Positions 45,808-55,469 of a DNA stretch of 64,000 nt are shown in pieces. Source of the DNA: Agarophyton chilense. Lineage: Eukaryota > Rhodophyta > Florideophyceae > Gracilariales > Gracilariaceae. The position numbers and the translations under genes are program-made. The stretch is taken from NCBI GenBank assembly GCA_030374765.1, contig JARGXX010000105.1, forward strand, positions 682,001 through 746,000, given 5' to 3'. Every line of letters begins with the position of its first letter. The first letter of the stretch is position 1. The notes under the pieces are model-generated. The model saw nothing but the letters and a program-made list of their open reading frames with translations. It was not told where the DNA came from and did not search any database.

Positions 45808-46297
45808 GCATGCACTGAAGTTTCAGGTAGTGATGTCACCAGATGGTCTCGTACTGCACGTTAATGGTCCGATCGAAGGGTGACGGTATGACTGGACGCA
45901 GTACATACAAAGCAAAATGGATCGGTAGCTAGAAGAAGCCCTTGTTGTTAACGGGACGCAGTTTTGTATCTATGGGGACAGTGGATATAATTATAGGGGG
46001 TATATAGAGGTGCTCTTTCAAGGATCTGTGTTATTGGATGAAGCAAAAGCCTTCAACACGGCTATGAGAAAAGTGCGGGTATGCCTTGAATGGGTTTTTA
46101 TGGAGGTCAAACTGCACTGGACTGCCGTTTATTTGAAACGAAAGATGCGTATCAAAGAGTCTCCTGTAGGGCTATTGTATCGCACGGCTATGATTCTGGC
46201 CAATATTCGAAACAGCAAATATCCAAACACGGATGCACAATACTCCGACTGTGCCCCGCCCCCTCTTGAACAGTACCTTGCCCATAGGGACGTGTGA
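45808..46297 (+). pseudogene. Harbinger transposase, 3' half
   Basis: After one gcatg duplication the frame resumes with KFQVVMSPDGLVLHVNGP, the strand after the first catalytic Asp. The second Asp is in FCIYGDSGYN and the Glu in VCLEWVFMEVK, so the DDE triad is complete across the two halves. Stops follow IEG (TGA, where relatives have Arg in GRRxDW) and DR (TAG). The C-terminal part ends LAHRDV with TGA at 46295-46297. Confidence 0.82.
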
Positions 46298-46322
46298 AGG
46301 AGCGATGATAATGGTTGAGCCT

Positions 46323-46738
46323 TGTAAGCCGCCGGGCCCTCAAGGATGTTACAGACGCCACGTGGACTGGTCAACCTCAGGTGGACTCATGTAGATTACT
46401 AATTTATTTTAATTAGTGTAATAGATTTGCATTACAGTGCAAGGGAGATGCTAGCGCCTCGCCAGTACTATTTACTTGGCTCGAGTGACGCTTCTCCCTT
46501 AGAGTAAAGTAGGCACCGTTGGGATACTAAATAACCCCCTTTAATATATTAGTTCCACCAATTGGTCTTTAAGCCATCGTTTTCGTATCTCCAACCTGTA
46601 GGACTACGCAGTAAACGCCAGCCCATTGCACCAAGTACTCTGGGAGTGCCGCCGTCAAGGATTCGAACCTTTCGACCCGCTCTATAACGCTACCACCGGT
46701 CGAGACCGGTACGCTTATCCACTCGTCATTGCGTTACA
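46323..46738 (+). mobile_element. solo LTR, family A (as in Gypsy-2)
   Basis: This 416-bp copy begins TGTAAGCCGCC and ends GCGTTACA, and resembles 9097-9514 and 18898-19326 throughout. It has the best-preserved ends of the three. No 5-bp direct repeat flanks it (agcct left, ggacg right). It lies between the Harbinger transposase and the Myb-like gene, probably inside the original Harbinger element. Confidence 0.78.
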
Positions 46739-46791
46739 GGACGAGCACGCTAATGTGACGTAACGCCGTAAATGTGGCTATATACACACGT

Positions 46792-47690
46792 TTACTTATT
46801 CAACTTGTCGCTACACACTTCCATCATCATCTTAAAATTGTTTAGTTCTATCTTATTTTGCAACTCTCGGCCCTCCTTGCGCATCAAACTCTCATTTTCC
46901 AGTTCTTGGAGTCGCTCAGCGCGCTCTATCTCCCTTTCATCCCGTTTGAAACTGAGCCTGTCACGTTCCAAGGCCAGATCTTTCTCTTCAAAGTTCATTT
47001 GAGCTCGGTCTAATGAATGAAGTGAAACACCATGAAATGCTAAATCCACGGCCATGTGAGCGTTATGGTCTACTTTGCCTCTTTTATTCTTTTTACGAGT
47101 AGAACTTTCACCATGGGTGGGACCACCATTACTATTGTCATCATCTTCGAGTACTACCGCCCCTGTTTTTGCCTGGTCTTGGCTTTTTGAAAACCTATGT
47201 TCGTCTGTGTTTGATTCCAAGATCTGGATATCACCATCATTCGCTGCATGCAGCGTACGCATCTTCCTTCTGGAAGCCATAGCCACTATTTGACGGCCTA
47301 CGGCCAGCTTTCGCTCTTTAATGGCCTTCATCTTGACCTTCTTCTCTTCTTTTTGTTTATCCAAGGTGTCGCTAGCCTCTCACATAGCCGAAAAGAGTTC
47401 TTTCGCTTCTATTACCTCGCCCCCAACACCTGACATCTTACATAGCTTTATGTTGTTCAGGGTAACTCTTTCTGTAAACGATTATATCGATCTTGAATAT
47501 TTTTTCCTTCTATTTCGTCATGAAGCATTTCAGTTGTCACCAAAGTGCCTTTGACGGTTTTAAAAGCCTCGTATTTTTTATCTTATGCAGCTTTGTGTGT
47601 TTTTCTAGGTGCTACTTCCCATAAAATCATAATATCCTTATCTGTATTGAACACAGACTTTTTTTTGTACTCGTATGCTTCTTTTTAGCG
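46792..47690 (-). pseudogene. Myb/SANT-like DNA-binding protein relic, probable Harbinger partner
   Basis: Reading on - from about 47690: DKDIMILWEVAPRKTHKAA, then KYEAFKTVKGTL and QDRYNRLQKEL. This is a Myb/SANT-like trihelix with the D-x-x-L-W and RYxxLQ landmarks. Frame breaks follow, then MSGVGGEVIEAKELF. The open frame at 47364-46792 (starting at a TTG after a TGA) is a long charged coiled coil with ERDRLSFKRDEREIERAERL. Such two-part proteins accompany Harbinger transposases, binding DNA and aiding nuclear import. It is convergent with the transposase gene. Confidence 0.6.
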
Positions 47691-48324
47691 TCTGTTGGGA
47701 CGACAGCTGTCCCTATTGCGGCTGAGTTGGAAGTATTACTTGCCAAAGCAGCAGAAGTGGTGGTATAAGCAGGGGCTTGAGTGTGAAAGGTGATGATTAA
47801 GGCATTTGCAGCGATTATTGTAGAAAGATGGAGTAGCGAAGGGATATTGCACTTCAATGGGGGGGGCGGTGAACCGGATCTGTTTGGTACGGAGTGAGAG
47901 GTGCGTAAAGTTGTTTTTAGTGGTTCGAAAGAAATTGATAGAACAAAGTAGACAGATCCGGCAGGAATGGGGGGAAGAGATGGTGGATCGTGTGATCGGG
48001 GTTGCTGGTGGAGGGAACATTTTGGGTTTCTGGCAGGTTATTGGACCGAATGGTCTTCTGGTCTGCTTACTGCTTACCCTCCATAGATTGGTGCGTTGAG
48101 GCAGACTGACAGAGCGGGCTTATTGGTGTTTTTGCTGCGCGAGCAGCTCTGGTTCAGTGTCTATGTTACTGGCGGAGGTGCTTGTTGAGCATTTTGGCAA
48201 AAACTTGGTATCGTCGCTCAAAGCCATTGCTACTATCTTCACAAAAAAGCATGACATATAGCGCTCCTATCTGATTGGCTACAGTGCCTGATAATCCCAG
48301 TGATGTTTTTGGAAAGTTAAGGTG
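47691..48324. other. spacer, no supported gene
   Basis: Short minus-strand frames at 47627-48020 have no domain. One end of the Harbinger element is expected here but is not identified. A run of G residues lies at 47861-47868. Confidence 0.35.
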
Positions 48325-48365
48325 TATTTCCAGCTCTATTTTTTCGCAGTGTAGAGCTGGAAATA
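48325..48365. repeat. perfect 14-bp inverted repeat (hairpin)
   Basis: TATTTCCAGCTCTA at 48325-48338 is the exact reverse complement of TAGAGCTGGAAATA at 48352-48365, with a 13-base loop TTTTTTCGCAGTG. It may be a terminal hairpin of a small mobile element or a transcript hairpin. Confidence 0.7.
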
Positions 48366-48789
48366 GAGCCGTATCTAGAACTTAGATGAAAGAAATAGAT
48401 GTTTAGTGCCTGGTATGGCTGCCAATACCACCCGAATTACAATAATATAGAACAATTAGCTATTATAGCACACTGGTAGTCTTTTTCTTACCATTTCCTT
48501 CTTTGAGGGATTCGAAGATGAAGCAATGGGCAGAGAAGACATACCGAAATATGTATTTGGAAAATTGAGATGTGTGGGAGCGATAGGCAAGAAAACTTGT
48601 AGCAGGAAGCACACCAGACCCGTCATGAAACTTGTGTCGATATTATAGAAAATATGAAAGAGCGAGAGCAGAGAGAACAAAAACATTTTGACTTCACGCC
48701 GTCGTATCGCTGTCGTATTACAATTGTTGTATTGCAAAATATTGCGAGTATTGGGCAATCTATATTTCTATTGCACAGGACAACTCCAA

Positions 48790-48970
48790 TAGTATTGCGG
48801 AAATGCGTGTACGACTACAATACTATTGCAATAATGCCAATGCGAGTCCAATACTATTGCAATAATACGAATAAGACGCCATTACTATTGCAATAATGTG
48901 AAAGATGAGCAATGTGTATTGCTATTGCGATATTGCATATATATATATATGTTGTAATAGCAATATATTG
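48790..48970. repeat. ~31-bp tandem repeats and AT-rich palindrome
   Basis: CAATACTATTGCAATAAT occurs at 48818-48835 and 48849-48866, and with small changes at 48878-48896. A related more diverged copy lies near 48787. Directly after, TATTGCTATT and AATAGCAATA flank a (TA)n core at about 48940-48950, forming an imperfect hairpin. Confidence 0.7.
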
Positions 48971-49079
48971 CGTTGGAGCACCGGTTATTCCTGCTATGAT
49001 ACTTAAAATTGTGGGCCAGAGTAGTCAAGTGTAAGGATACTTCTTTTTCTTCGCTTTTTCCTGGCATAAAGACCTGGAG

Positions 49080-50076
49080 TATATGCCTGGCGGGCACATG
49101 CGATCCGCCTTCACGTGATGTGTGAAGAGCAACGTCCTCCAGGGAGGTTTTTGGGGACTTAAGTTTTTTCCGGAGCCTCCGGCGTGCAACCTCGTTATGA
49201 GTAGGAGTAATCCGTTTTCACGGAAATGGCCGGAACGCCGGTGATGCACCGGCGGGACCGGGTGCCATACGCGTGGCCGCAGCGCCGGCGCGACATGTGG
49301 CCGCCAGATTGGCCCCTTTGTTAGACGGACATTTAGCTATTTAGGATAGACTTTATTTATTCTATTCTACGGTGACTACAGTACTTAGGCCGCCGGCCTC
49401 GCGGCCGCCGGTCCAGTAAAGTCTCCTCAACAAGGGTGATCTTGGTCTTCCAGATCTTGGCTCTGGGTCGAACCGCCTGCGCGGATATACAACTCCTTAC
49501 GGAGGGATTTTCCGTGGTGCACGGCTTCCCAACCCCCTTGGACGTTCAAGCAGCCTTCGTGTGTTGGGTATCTATTCCCACTTTCGTGGTTCCGCCCGTG
49601 TATACGGTTTGCTACACCCAGAGGTGCCGGCTATTCCCGAGTTCCTTCTTGCGACTCGTGGTCAACCTCGCCCTCTTGCCTCCGTTCCCCTTTTCCTTCC
49701 CTTTTCCTCCCCTTCATTGGGCAATTACCGCTCTTGTGGCTCGCACTGACACCTGTCGTGCTCGCCACTCTCGTGGGTTTTGCCTCCTCAGAGGATACGC
49801 AAGCACCGCTTCGGCGGATATTCTCGGCTTCTTTCAGCCTCCCTGCGCCCGTCGCGACGGTTCGGCTCCGGCTTACACCCGGCATTGCGCGCCGATCCCT
49901 GGGAGGGCTCTACCGCGCCGGTTACCTCGTGAGAGGAAGATCCGGACGTCTTCGTAGGTTTTCCCCCTTGGGGGTATTGTCCTACAATGTGCATGAAATT
50001 CCTTCTCTATAGTAATGCGAAACGGATCGGCGAGTGGGTCTTCTACGGAAGCCAACGTCTTCCAGGATTACGAAGA
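49080..50076. other. GC-rich segment, probably the LINE 5' region
   Basis: This stretch is clearly richer in G and C than its surroundings, for example the self-complementary CCGGCGGCCTCGCGGCCGCCGG near 49390-49415. Forward frames at 49436-49957, 49561-49749 and 49734-50012 overlap in different phases, and none has a recognised domain. It directly precedes the LINE endonuclease and may hold its 5' UTR and a decayed ORF1. Nothing firmer can be said. Confidence 0.35.
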
Positions 50077-50079
50077 TGA

Positions 50080-50450
50080 AAAATTCAAAAAAGCAGGATA
50101 GGAAAGAGATTACGCATTCTTCAACTGAACTGTAGGGGTCTTCTAGCTCCGGGGAAACGCGTCGAGATCACACAACTTGCAAATCGATGGAGGACGGACA
50201 TTATGTGTTTACAAGAAACACACCTACGGAAAGCGGATAAAACACCTAAGATACAAAACTTCTTACTTATTTGAAGGTGTGATGGAGATAGAAGATATGG
50301 AGATATTGGGAGACAGGGCGGAGGTGTCGCCAAATACCAGAGGGCGAAAGTATTGGCGGATCTCATCTCGGAGACAAGTATTGCCTTAGTAATCGAAACG
50401 GTAAATGTTATGGTAGGTTATCTGAGAGGTTTGCTCCAGATAGAAAACGT
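50080..50450 (+). pseudogene. LINE endonuclease, N-terminal part
   Basis: RLRILQLNCRGLLAPGKRVE is the first APE block, with the metal-binding Asn. DIMCLQETHL holds the catalytic Glu, and GGGVAKYQRA matches the middle block. A TGA lies at 50270. The part ends at GLLQIENV, where the Tc1/mariner element is inserted. Confidence 0.8.
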
Positions 50451-50597
50451 ATACAGTGCGTTCAAAAACGTATCCCTTTAAAACAACTGCCCCAAAAAGG
50501 CATTTCACGTACAGTAGAGCACATTTCACAGGAAATAAAAACCACCAAGTCAATAACGTTTCAAAAGTATATCCTTTATACAATCATTACCTCCATT

Positions 50598-51434
50598 ATG
50601 GCTCGTAGCGCGGCTCTGACACATTCTGAACAGGTGCAAATCATGGAATTAGTAGGTCAGGGTATGATACCAACAGATAGAGTCCAAAAACTCATGCGCA
50701 GCTCAAAAACAATCAGCAACTACATCATAACCCCGCTACATGCGGAACAAAGCGTTCAACCGGCCATCCTACGTCACTTTCTCCGGCCGATAAGCGTGGA
50801 ATTAAGAGAGCACTATGCCGTAACACTTGAACTTGCGTAAAAATTTGTCAAAAATCTAAATTTGCTCCTATCAAGATCTAATATATGGCGTGAAGTTAAC
50901 CGTCAAAATTTGTTCAAGTACACAAAAATGAGGAAATTTTTTTTTATAAGATAATCACAAGAAGAAGCGTGTGGAATGGTTTGTTTAAAAGGCTTATTGG
51001 AAAACAGAATGGAATAATGTTATCTTTTCCGACGAAAAAAAGTTTAACCTTGATGGTCCAGATTGCAATATATTTTATTGCCATAATCTTTGAAAAGAAA
51101 AGAAAGCATTTGTGACCAGGCATTAAGGAGGCGCATCAGTAATGGCTTGGGCTGGAATCTCTACGAAAAGAGCAACTGATATGGCTTTTGTTGAAACTAA
51201 TATGAACTCTGAAAAGTATGCTGAGGTTCTAGGAAACTATTTTCTACCTTTTGCATACTGTATGCACGAAGAAATATTCATTTTTTAGAAAGATAATGCA
51301 CCTGTGCATAAGTCTAATTCTATGAAACAGTGGTTCAATAGTCTAAATATGTCGGTTATGGAACGGTCTGCGCGCTCTCCTGACCTCAACCCTATCGAAA
51401 CAAGTTTGGGAATGTTGGCCCGAAATGTTAATGG
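50598..51434 (+). pseudogene. Tc3-like transposase, main part
   Basis: The N-terminal helix-turn-helix (LTHSEQVQIMELVGQGMI, then LMRSSKTISNYI) is the Tc3 type that binds the terminal repeats. The catalytic region has FSDEKKFNLDGPD (first Asp), GGASVMAWAGIS, KDNAPVHKS (second Asp) and SPDLNPIET (the Glu). Several stops occur (from 50838 on). The gene is cut near 51434 by the solo LTR. Confidence 0.8.
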
Positions 51435-51435
51435 G

Positions 51436-51901
51436 TATTGTGAAAAAGGCTATTCGGTGTAAACTGCGTAAACGGCGGTGGTACGGCGGAATCGATGTAA
51501 ACGGCGTAAGCGGCAGCAGTGCGGCGGAATCGAAGTAAACAGCGTAGCGGCGGTGCGGCGGGAGACCAAGACGAACAAGAAGGACGGTGATGGTGATGAA
51601 GTTGTTGTAGTAGAAGAAGTTGAGAAATGTTTAGTAGAATGATATCGGACAAGAGAAGTAGTTCTCTTGTTCCGAGCTGTTTTATAGTGGCTGGGAGCTT
51701 GGTGTGCGTCTCTACCGCGCCAAGTAAGCAGCTTCATTCTAATTCAACGTCTTTTAGATTGGAGTACTCATTCAAAGTAAAGATTCAATTTCGTGTCTAT
51801 CTAACGTTCGCTACTTTTTATTATAGTGCACCCTAATCAGCTACCTACAATAGATTGCGTGTTGTAATTCTACTCTACTCTCTCGCGAGACGTCTTCAAC
51901 A
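51436..51901. mobile_element. probable solo LTR nested in the Tc3-like transposase
   Basis: The 466-bp insert begins TATTGTGAAA (TG probably mutated to TA) and ends CTTCAACA. It is flanked by the 5-bp direct repeat atggg (51431-51435 and 51902-51906). Removing it rejoins the transposase frame (ARNVNG to GSQFDTV). The left third has GTAAACGGCG-type short repeats. No coding capacity is seen. Confidence 0.65.
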
Positions 51902-52071
51902 ATGGGCAAGGAAGCCAATTTGATACAGTTTTTAATTTAAAAAAATATATCAAAGATTGCTGGAAAAAGATTGACTGTAATGCTATCAATCCTTTTATAG
52001 ACCCAAAGCGTTTTATAAGTGTTATTAAGGCTAAAGGATCAAAAAAAACTACTGAACTCGCGTTAGAATAA
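51902..52071 (+). pseudogene. Tc3-like transposase, C-terminal part
   Basis: FNLKKYIKDCWKKID, then PKRFISVIKAKG, is the usual C-terminal helix pair of Tc1/mariner transposases. It ends with TAA at 52069-52071. Confidence 0.75.
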
Positions 52072-52144
52072 AAGGGATGCAATAAAGGTTATGTTTTTGA
52101 AACAGTGTTTTTGCTTTACCAATTGATGATCGTCACTTAACTAG

Positions 52145-52640
52145 TGTCTACACTTTCGTAGGATTGGTCTCACATGAGGCCAGCTTGGCCTCATATGAGG
52201 CCAAAATTTCTCTGAAAAAGTAACTGAAATTCAATCAAGATATCAATTTTTAAATTTAGAGTAGAAAGGAAGAAAACAAAAAAAACAATACATCTTTATC
52301 GTTGAGGAAAAGCCTCGGGGATCTAGTCAAACAGAGCTTTAATACTCTTCTTTAAAAATATATACTTTTGGTGTGGCAAACTTAAGTAGTCGCAAAAAAA
52401 CAACAACCAAATATTTTTGGCGTCAAACTATCCAGAAAAACATGTCGAAAGGAAATATCTCTTTCAATGATCTAGTAATGCATACTTCAAATGTTGAGGC
52501 CATCAAAGGAAGAGTGTTTGGCAATATGTTCCAGTTATGCAGAACTTGTAGATTGCATTTATTGCTTAATTACAAAGAAATAAAAAATGGCCTCATATGA
52601 GGCCAATTGACATCACATGAGGCCATCGGTCGTATAGACA
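52145..52640. mobile_element. ~496-bp non-autonomous element with terminal inverted repeats, in the LINE
   Basis: The element begins TGTCTACAC and ends TATAGACA. ACTAG flanks both sides (52140-52144 and 52640-52644; a one-base ambiguity allows a 4-bp ctag duplication). A perfect 16-bp palindrome GGCCTCATATGAGGCC occurs near each end (52187-52202 and 52589-52604). TCACATGAGGCCA also occurs near each end (52170-52182 and 52613-52625). Removing it restores the endonuclease frame (RHLT-SGEMIVADCNA). It may be a solo LTR (TG...CA ends) or a MITE. The 75-codon frame inside is not recognised. Confidence 0.7.
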
Positions 52641-52644
52641 CTAG

Positions 52645-52963
52645 TGGTGAAATGATTGTGGCGGACTGCAATGCTTGTGGTTCATGGTTTCATAATCGTT
52701 TGGAAAGCGCAGGGGTACAGTTGGAAGACTACCTCGGGGCCACCGATCGGATTGTGCTGAACGTAGATGGGGTACCAACTCACACAGACCCGGCACATGG
52801 CGCACAGAGTGGAATAGATATTTCTGCCGTACCAACGAAATGGCTCCTTACTGTACTTGAAAAACAACTAACAAGCCGTTCTCTGATCATCACCCATGTC
52901 TCATCACAATTGAAGTTGGGTCAAAGACTGTTATCCAACGACGAAGGAATAAATGGAGCATGA
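52645..52963 (+). pseudogene. LINE endonuclease, C-terminal part
   Basis: GEMIVADCNACGSWFHNR corresponds to the usual GDFNAH-x-x-W block, with GDF changed to ADC. GVPTHTDP and SGIDISAVP match the following pT and iD blocks. The SDH block is degraded (IITH). Confidence 0.75.
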
Positions 52964-53250
52964 AGAACGCTGATTGGAAATCGTATTCACAGGAAGTAGA
53001 AAACCAACTTGGAATGTATGATAGAGCATCAGTACATAGTGCAGACGATCATTATAAGCTCTTACATTCAGCAATCGTGATAGAAGCCAAGAGATATATT
53101 CCTTTTGGACGCAGAAGAAGAGAAGCGCCATGGTGGTGCCATGAAGTCTCTGAAGTACTGGATGTGAGAGCAGAAATGTGGAGACGGTGTGCCAGTGATC
53201 CAAACGAATCGAACAAGCTGGAGTTGTAAGAAGCCAGACAGGAAGCCAGT

Positions 53251-54605
53251 GTGTTTATAAACAGGTTGAAACGTGACACATGGAGAGAAATGACGAGCAC
53301 TTTAAGGCCGTATGATAACGATGCTAAATTATGGCACGTAACGAAGGCAATGGATAATAGTGCACTGTCGATTGGAACACTTTGTCCTCCTGACGGAGAG
53401 ACATGGTTTGACAAGAAAATAGAAAAGTGGTTTGTGAAAACGGAGGCTGCGAAGGTAAGAAACCATGTAAGGGACAGGGCTTTGAGAAATGAATACCGAA
53501 AAGCATTGGGAAAATATCATCGACAAGCGCAGATACCAGGGCAGCTTCCCAAAGAACAGTTCGATATTCTCCATCTCAATGTTGCACTAGAGGAGATGAA
53601 TCCACGGAAGGCAGCGGGACCACATGGGGTCCAAAATGCGTTTCTTCAACACCTACCACCGATTGCAAAGCAGTGCCTGTTGGATCTGGTCAGCAGAAGC
53701 ATTGTAGATTCTACGACCCCAGCAAAGTGGCGACTAGCTCGACTAATCCCCATAAAAAGCCGGGAGTCAAAGGGATGTTTAGGCCCATATCTTTCACTTC
53801 TGTTATGGCAAGGTTAGCAGAGAGGATGATAAACAGGATGCTCATGATGTGGCTTGAGCCTAATTTGCCGCCTTGTCAGGCTGGATTTCGAATGACTCAT
53901 ACTACTGAAGAGCACGTTGCTGCCCTTTGTGAACAGATAAAACATGGATGGCAGCGAAGAAGACAGACACTAGCGGTTTTCTGTGACTTTTCTAAAGCGT
54001 ATGACTGCGTTGACCATCAAAGACTAATGGTAAAACTTGCAACAATGGAGTGTCATGTGCAGTTGTGGAGATGGATAAGAGCTTTTATTATGGATCGCAG
54101 ATGGACTTGTAGGTGGAACACGGCAGACACTTCTCCATTTCTCGTGCCCCAAGGCCTACCGCAGAGTGGTACTCTGTCCCCAGGGCTGTGGCTGGCATAC
54201 GTAGCGGGCCTAACTCAAAAGGTTACAGAGAATGAGGATTCACTCTCAATTATCATGTTTGCAAACGATGTTGCTATATGGTCGACTAAAATACAACTGC
54301 AGCATTGTAGACAGCATCTGAAAAGGGCCATGACGCGTCTGGAAGAGTACTGTTCCGAGAATCGAATTAAGATCAATCCAAGAAAGACTTTAGTAGTGCC
54401 GTTCACATATCACAAATGGAAATATGAGAGGAATGAGTGCTGTGTCGAGTTGACTGGTACGCGGATCGAACCAGAATGCTGTGCAAGGTTTTTGGGAGTG
54501 ATGCTAGACAGCCGGTTAAACTTTCATGTACATCTTCGGAAAGTGTGTGCAAGGTACCGCTCTCGTTTTCGCATCTTGCGTCGCCTGACTATTACCACTT
54601 GGTGA
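53251..54605 (+). pseudogene. LINE reverse transcriptase, active-site Asp changed
   Basis: The part at 53251-53817 leads to AALEEMNPRKAAGP-like and PAKWRLARLIPI blocks. After a frameshift near 53755 come FRPISFTSVMARLAERMINR, VFCDFSKAYDCVDH (first metal Asp) and PQGLPQSGTLSPGLW. The catalytic box reads FANDVAIW in place of FADDvaiW, one G-to-A step. This should abolish catalysis. A TGA at 54603 is in frame with the following thumb part (54621-55166). Confidence 0.82.
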
Positions 54606-55469
54606 GCGGATTGGAATCCGATGCTCACATTTCGGACAGGTTTCGTTGAGCCAATCTTTAAATATGCTACTTCTATAGTGATACCAAATGCTATAGATGC
54701 AGTTGTTTCGGAGCTTGAGAGGGTACGCAATGATGCAGCGCGTACACCGATAGGATGTGTTAGGTCGTCCCCAATTGAAAAGTTGCGAGAGTTGCTTGGA
54801 TTGCAAACCATGAGAACCGTGGCAGTCTCCCAGGCTGCAAAACTGTTTGAGAAGGCGAAGAGGTTCAATGGGAAGGAAATGACTCCAAGATCGGTTTCGT
54901 TGAATATGGAATCAACAGTGCGCATCCGCACGTCTAGGTATTCTTTCCAAGCAGAAAAGGAGGCTTGTTTAGCCAAATTGGGATTGTTGCAGCTAGCCCG
55001 AGCGTCGTTGCCACGAGAGATGGTCTTCCAAATGCAGGAATTATACATTTCTACTACAATTCATGCTCTAAACAGGACAGCATCGAACAGCAAATTATTG
55101 CAGCAGTACATGCCTTGCATGCCGTTCCGAAGGCTGAATGCGAAATATGGAGCGATAGATCTGTAGGTTGCCCTGAATTCCTATAGAAAGTTAGACCGCT
55201 CAGGGCAGCAGTAAAGTAGGATGACGGTTGGTTCGCTGGTACATTTATCTATGAATTTGGAATTCAAGAGAGTCAAGGAATAGTTCCGAAGTTCTTTGCG
55301 TTGCATTTAAGGCAGCTTGACAAAGGAATACGGTATGAAGACGACTTTGTAATGGCGTACGGGATTCAACAAGATTGACGAGGTGTGGTGGACGCTGACG
55401 GCCGTATATTGGAAATTGAGTTCTTCAATGTCAACAAAGTAGACAGAAGTGGATATTCGATTTGGTGGA

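Larger units (their letters stand above)
50454..52107 (+). mobile_element. Tc1/mariner (Tc3-like) DNA transposon, inserted in the LINE
   Basis: The left end reads CAGTGCGTTCAAAAACGTAT after TA at 50452-50453. The right end carries a diverged inverted match (ATGTTTTTGAAACAGTG at 52091-52107). A transposase gene lies between. Without the nested solo LTR the element is about 1.2 kb, normal for the group. Outside both ends the LINE endonuclease sequence resumes in frame, which supports these limits to within a few bases. Confidence 0.75.

Noticed and set aside
49436-49957. 173-codon forward ORF in the GC-rich patch
   Set aside because: Low-complexity Pro/Phe/Arg composition, several overlapping frames of similar length and no domain. 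Long chance frames are expected in GC-rich DNA.
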